NCBI RefSeq assembly: GCF_001642475.1
Contig: NW_019174112.1
Span: forward strand, 1 to 38,486
Origin: Fonsecaea monophora
Taxonomy: Eukaryota; Ascomycota; Eurotiomycetes; Chaetothyriales; Herpotrichiellaceae
DNA: 38,486 nt
Reading direction: 5' to 3'
The notes under the pieces were generated by a model. That model worked only from the letters and a program-made list of their open reading frames with translations. It had not been told where the DNA came from and ran no database searches. Shown one piece after another: positions 35,790 to 38,486 of the stretch. Every line of letters starts with the position of its first letter. The first letter of the stretch is position 1. The translations under genes were made by a program, and so were the position numbers.

Positions 35790-36612
35790 ATGCAGAAAGC
35801 TGGCGCAAAAAGGAAGGGTACATCACCAGAATGCGTATCAATAAATGAACAGAAAAGGTACACTGACACTAAGAAAACCACAGCTGGAAAGCTGACTTTG
35901 TACAAGAACAAGGGTTTGGAGATCTGGAGACTTCAATTCCCTTGCAGGCTCCTCTACGGGACGTGGACCGTGGATACCTCGTCGCCCAGCGCAGAGCTTC
36001 AGTATTGCAGCTGCGACCACCGACTCCGTGTCAACCTCTCAGACCTATTCGCGCGCGGCCTCGGCGCCACCCGATCTCCTCGGGAGAGAACTGAACCAGG
36101 AATATACAGCCGCAGAGAGGGCGAGTCATGTTTCTCGACAGACTTCCATACTCATTTCCACTGAACAAGATACGGTTCGGGTCCGAAAAAACGAAAATAC
36201 GGCGAAATTTCCCTCAAACGGTTTATTCCCTCCCGTGTCTACCACACAACTGGAAATCAAACAGGAAGTCGACTACACCCATCATCCAAGCCGACCCCTG
36301 GAGTCTTCGATGACGACAAGTATCGGGCAAGAGAGAGCTCAAGCCTTAGCAAAGAGAATACGTGGTTTGATCGACAAGAGAAAAGAGCACCATGGAAGCA
36401 TTGACACACTGAAGAAGCGGATCAGACAGAGTCAACTAACATACGCGGATCTGATGAGGAGGCGAAACAGGTTGGATAACAGTCTTGCAGATCTGAAGGT
36501 GAAATTGGATTCCGACGAGCAGCTATTGGAAGCGGAGGCGAGGTCGGTACATGACATACCCGCTGAGATCGAGCAAGCATCTGCCGAGTTGGCGGCGTTG
36601 ATATCTGGATGA
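35790..36612 (+). CDS. Small coiled-coil protein, unrecognised
   Basis: The C-terminal 194 residues are open from 36028, but that frame lacks an ATG. A plausible model joins 35790..35817 (MQKAGAKRKG, basic) to 35948..36612 through a GTACAT...TTGCAG intron of 130 nt, giving 230 residues in frame. The middle is Ser/Thr-rich, and residues from about 140 to 215 form a charged coiled coil (KRIRGLIDKRKEHHGSIDTL onward). The protein ends ASAELAALISG. The last 14 codons lie in the left arm of a 57-bp inverted repeat. It is divergent from the unrecognised gene to its left. Function is unknown. The basic N-terminus plus coiled coil would fit a nuclear dimer, but that is a guess. Confidence 0.4.
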
Positions 36613-36696
36613 TCAACTGGGAGTGTTAAAGTCTCCCGCAACACTCCCAGTTGATCATCCAGATATCAACGCCGCCAGCTCGGCAGAGGCTTGCGC
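36571..36696. repeat. 57-bp near-perfect inverted repeat (hairpin)
   Basis: The arms 36571-36627 and 36640-36696 pair at 54 of 57 positions around a 12-nt loop (36628-36639). The innermost 50 pairs have one mismatch. The left arm is the 3' end of the coiled-coil gene including its stop. The right arm read on the minus strand encodes the same final residues (ASAELAALISG). Weaker similarity may continue outward, suggesting a partial inverted duplicate of the gene. A transcript crossing it would form a long hairpin suitable for Dicer. Confidence 0.92.
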
Positions 36697-36806
36697 GGGA
36701 TCAGCCTTCAACGTTCCACGCTCGCGCTACATTGTTGCTCTAATCGATATAGTTCAAGAACTCCCAATCAAAGAATCTGTCGATGTACGCTGGTGAATAG
36801 AAGTCT

Positions 36807-37462
36807 TCATGAACAGCAAAGGCGCACTGACCCAAAAGTTTGCATGACCCACTTCACATTATGGAGACCCTCGTTGTCTGCATCAAGCCACACTGCGCCC
36901 ACTACGGCAGTCAAGACCAGTTTCATAGTCGTCGGGGGAGCAGCAATGTTTTCCTGACGCTGAGACATCGACAGGCAGGTGTGTAGCGCTTTTTGCTGCG
37001 CGGCATCGGACAAGTAGTCCTTGGCCAGGAATTTCTTTCGCAGCAAGTCAAGCTCTCCTGATCTTCGTCATTATACCAGCTAAGTAGGGCGGTAAAATTC
37101 AATTTTAACGCACGATGGCTCATGCCTCGTCTGAACCACTCATCAACCACCGCCAGCTCCAGGACGGTAAATCCTAACTTTGCAAGACGCCGATTGCCAT
37201 CGGACTCATGGATCTCGCCAGTCAGTTCATCTCTGTCTCTGGTTGCGCTTTGCAATGCCTCATAAAGAAGCCCTCTATCACGAAACTGATAGTGAGTGAT
37301 TTCTTCGGCCCGGGTCAAGTCAAACCCAATTTGCGCCATCTTGTGAGACAGAAGATTTGAGGCATACCTAGGAAGGTAGAAGGCAGCAGCCGCACTGATG
37401 ACCCCATACTGATTTGATAATGATCGGCAGTCGGCGTCTACAAGTTCCGGTTGATTAAACAA
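36807..37462 (-). pseudogene. Stand-alone RNase III-like protein, catalytically degenerate and frameshifted
   Basis: The likely start is the ATG at 37339 (MAQIGFDLTRAEEITHYQF) or one at 37462. The fold pattern is that of a single-domain fungal RNase III-like protein: HYQFRDRGLLYEALQS, then DGNRRLAKLGFTVLELAVVD, then a second half with TTMKLVLTAVVGAVWLDAD. In active enzymes the first signature reads LEFLGD and the second carries D-x-x-E-A-x-x-G-A. Here the Asp of LGD is Phe and the Glu before A-x-x-G-A is Thr, so cleavage activity is not expected. The frame also shifts near 37055 between the two halves, with no intron that fits. It could once have been a dsRNA-binding partner of Dicer. It is convergent with the coiled-coil gene, with the hairpin between them. 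Confidence 0.6.
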
Positions 37463-38486
37463 TCGGAACTTCAGGAGCGAATAAAAATAACTGGTAATTG
37501 TCTCGTCAGGACGATATGCTTTTTACTTCTGCTACTTTGATCTGCTCGTAAGTCCTCCAAGGCTCTGCAGACTGATGTCAGAAGAAGGAAGAACCTCGTG
37601 CAAAAACTCAACGTCATTTCATTTAGCTTGTCGTGCGCGGAATCACGTGGCGGTCTTCAGGCGTCGACGGGATGCAGACATCGCGATGCCGGGAGGGGGA
37701 ACGCCCACAGTCACGTGACTTCGCATTGATAGTATAGACCCATGATCCCCTAGGCCCCGCTCTTCCCATTCCTCTTCGCACTATCCTACTACATCGCCAT
37801 CAGTATTTCTACTACGCGTAGACGGAAAGCGTCTAAATCGACCATAGAGAAACGAAACGCGCAACTCTTTCTTAAGTGAGTAATATAAACATCCTACTAG
37901 TCCAGGGTGCTTTAAGAGGGGCTAACGCCTTAGGCTACAGATCGTTCTAGAGTGACCGCATTAATATAGTAGCTGGTGTGAGGGTTTAGAAAGAGTTCTA
38001 TAACTAGCTAGCTAACCTAGTAATAAGGAGGATAAATCTAAGGAGAGAGAAGGAGTACAGTAGCTGGAGGGTAGCGTTAGGGTCCCCTTTCCTCCTCTTA
38101 ATTTACTTTTTACTGGATCTAGACCTTAATCTCGTACTAATATACCCTCTAGAACCTTCTAGAATCTTAAAAGTAAAGTAGGGCGGCGTTAGGAATAGAA
38201 AAGAGTTACTCTTTACCTCATCTCTCTTCTCTTCAATTATTATATACTATATTATATAATTATAGACTATTTCGTTTTCGATTTATTTTCGTAGGGTCTT
38301 TCGCTAAGAGATTCTTATGTCATCCCTACTACTTTTATCCTTCTACTTCTAATCTTCGCTATAGCCTTCAGGACGCTTAGAGGACGCACCGAGAACGCGC
38401 CGGTAACAGAGGACACCACTGTACCCGTCCACACGTCGACATTGCCACGCGGACCGCCTGAGGACACTTCAACAGTACGATCGTTT
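37463..38486. repeat. Spacer, then TA-rich RIP-like repeat DNA to the window end
   Basis: 37463-37860 is ordinary spacer with no gene seen. From about 37860 to 38350 the sequence is rich in TAG, CTA and TA and poor in CA/TG, like the block at 10755-11999. It probably marks a mutated transposon. The last 100 bases are more GC-rich and unassigned. Confidence 0.5.

Noticed and set aside
37000..37110. Intron joining the two halves of the RNase III-like gene
   Set aside because: The only GT...AG pair near the break spans about 19 nt, too short to splice, so a frameshift is the better explanation.
1..38486. CRISPR arrays, tRNA or rRNA genes
   Set aside because: No regularly spaced direct repeats, cloverleaf candidates or rRNA-like conserved stretches were seen.

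Overview
The window is nuclear DNA of a filamentous ascomycete (Pezizomycotina, probably a eurotiomycete). Genes are split by 43-76 nt introns with GTAAGT/GTATGT-type donors and CTAAC/CTGAC-type branch sites. Families and architectures are fungal: DCL2-type Dicer without a recognisable PAZ, an RG-rich Argonaute, a fused ZNFX1-like helicase/AAA protein and OrsD-domain proteins. All exon models were assembled by eye from splice signals and reading frame. No search was run, so family names rest on recognised motifs.

Left part (255-10754): a small oxidative gene group. A 3-ketosteroid-delta1-dehydrogenase-like flavoprotein, a peroxisomal MFE2-like short-chain dehydrogenase and a seven-exon cytochrome P450 lie on the minus strand. 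A sugar-porter-type MFS transporter and a dimeric alpha/beta-barrel protein lie on the plus strand. The combination suggests modification or breakdown of a steroid- or triterpenoid-like compound. The MFS gene carries a one-base frameshift. One P450 intron is readable only as AT-AC.

Middle (10755-16994): TA-rich, CpA-poor DNA that looks altered by repeat-induced point mutation, including a possible LTR start. Two damaged OrsD-domain genes follow. The first resembles the non-helicase part of fungal telomere-linked RecQ-like proteins.

Right part (16995-37462): a dense RNA-silencing and RNA-processing island. In order it holds a decayed DXO/Rai1-like gene, an intact dcl2 (minus), an intact argonaute (plus, head-to-head with dcl2 across 684 bp), a very large decayed gene on the minus strand, an unrecognised 439-residue gene, a coiled-coil gene and a decayed stand-alone RNase III-like gene with missing catalytic residues. 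The large decayed gene fuses a ZNFX1/Hrr1-type SF1 helicase, an NFX1 zinc finger and three CbbX/SpoVK-like AAA modules. The coiled-coil gene's 3' end folds back on a 57-bp inverted copy, so a transcript there would be a long hairpin next to Dicer and Argonaute. TA-rich repeat DNA follows to the end of the window.

The most interesting points are the clustering of Dicer, Argonaute and a ZNFX1-type helicase with further RNA enzymes, the contrast between the open dcl2/ago pair and decayed neighbours, the hairpin locus, and two non-canonical introns (AT-AC in the P450, GT-TG in dcl2). No RNA-dependent RNA polymerase and no QIP-like exonuclease were seen in the window.
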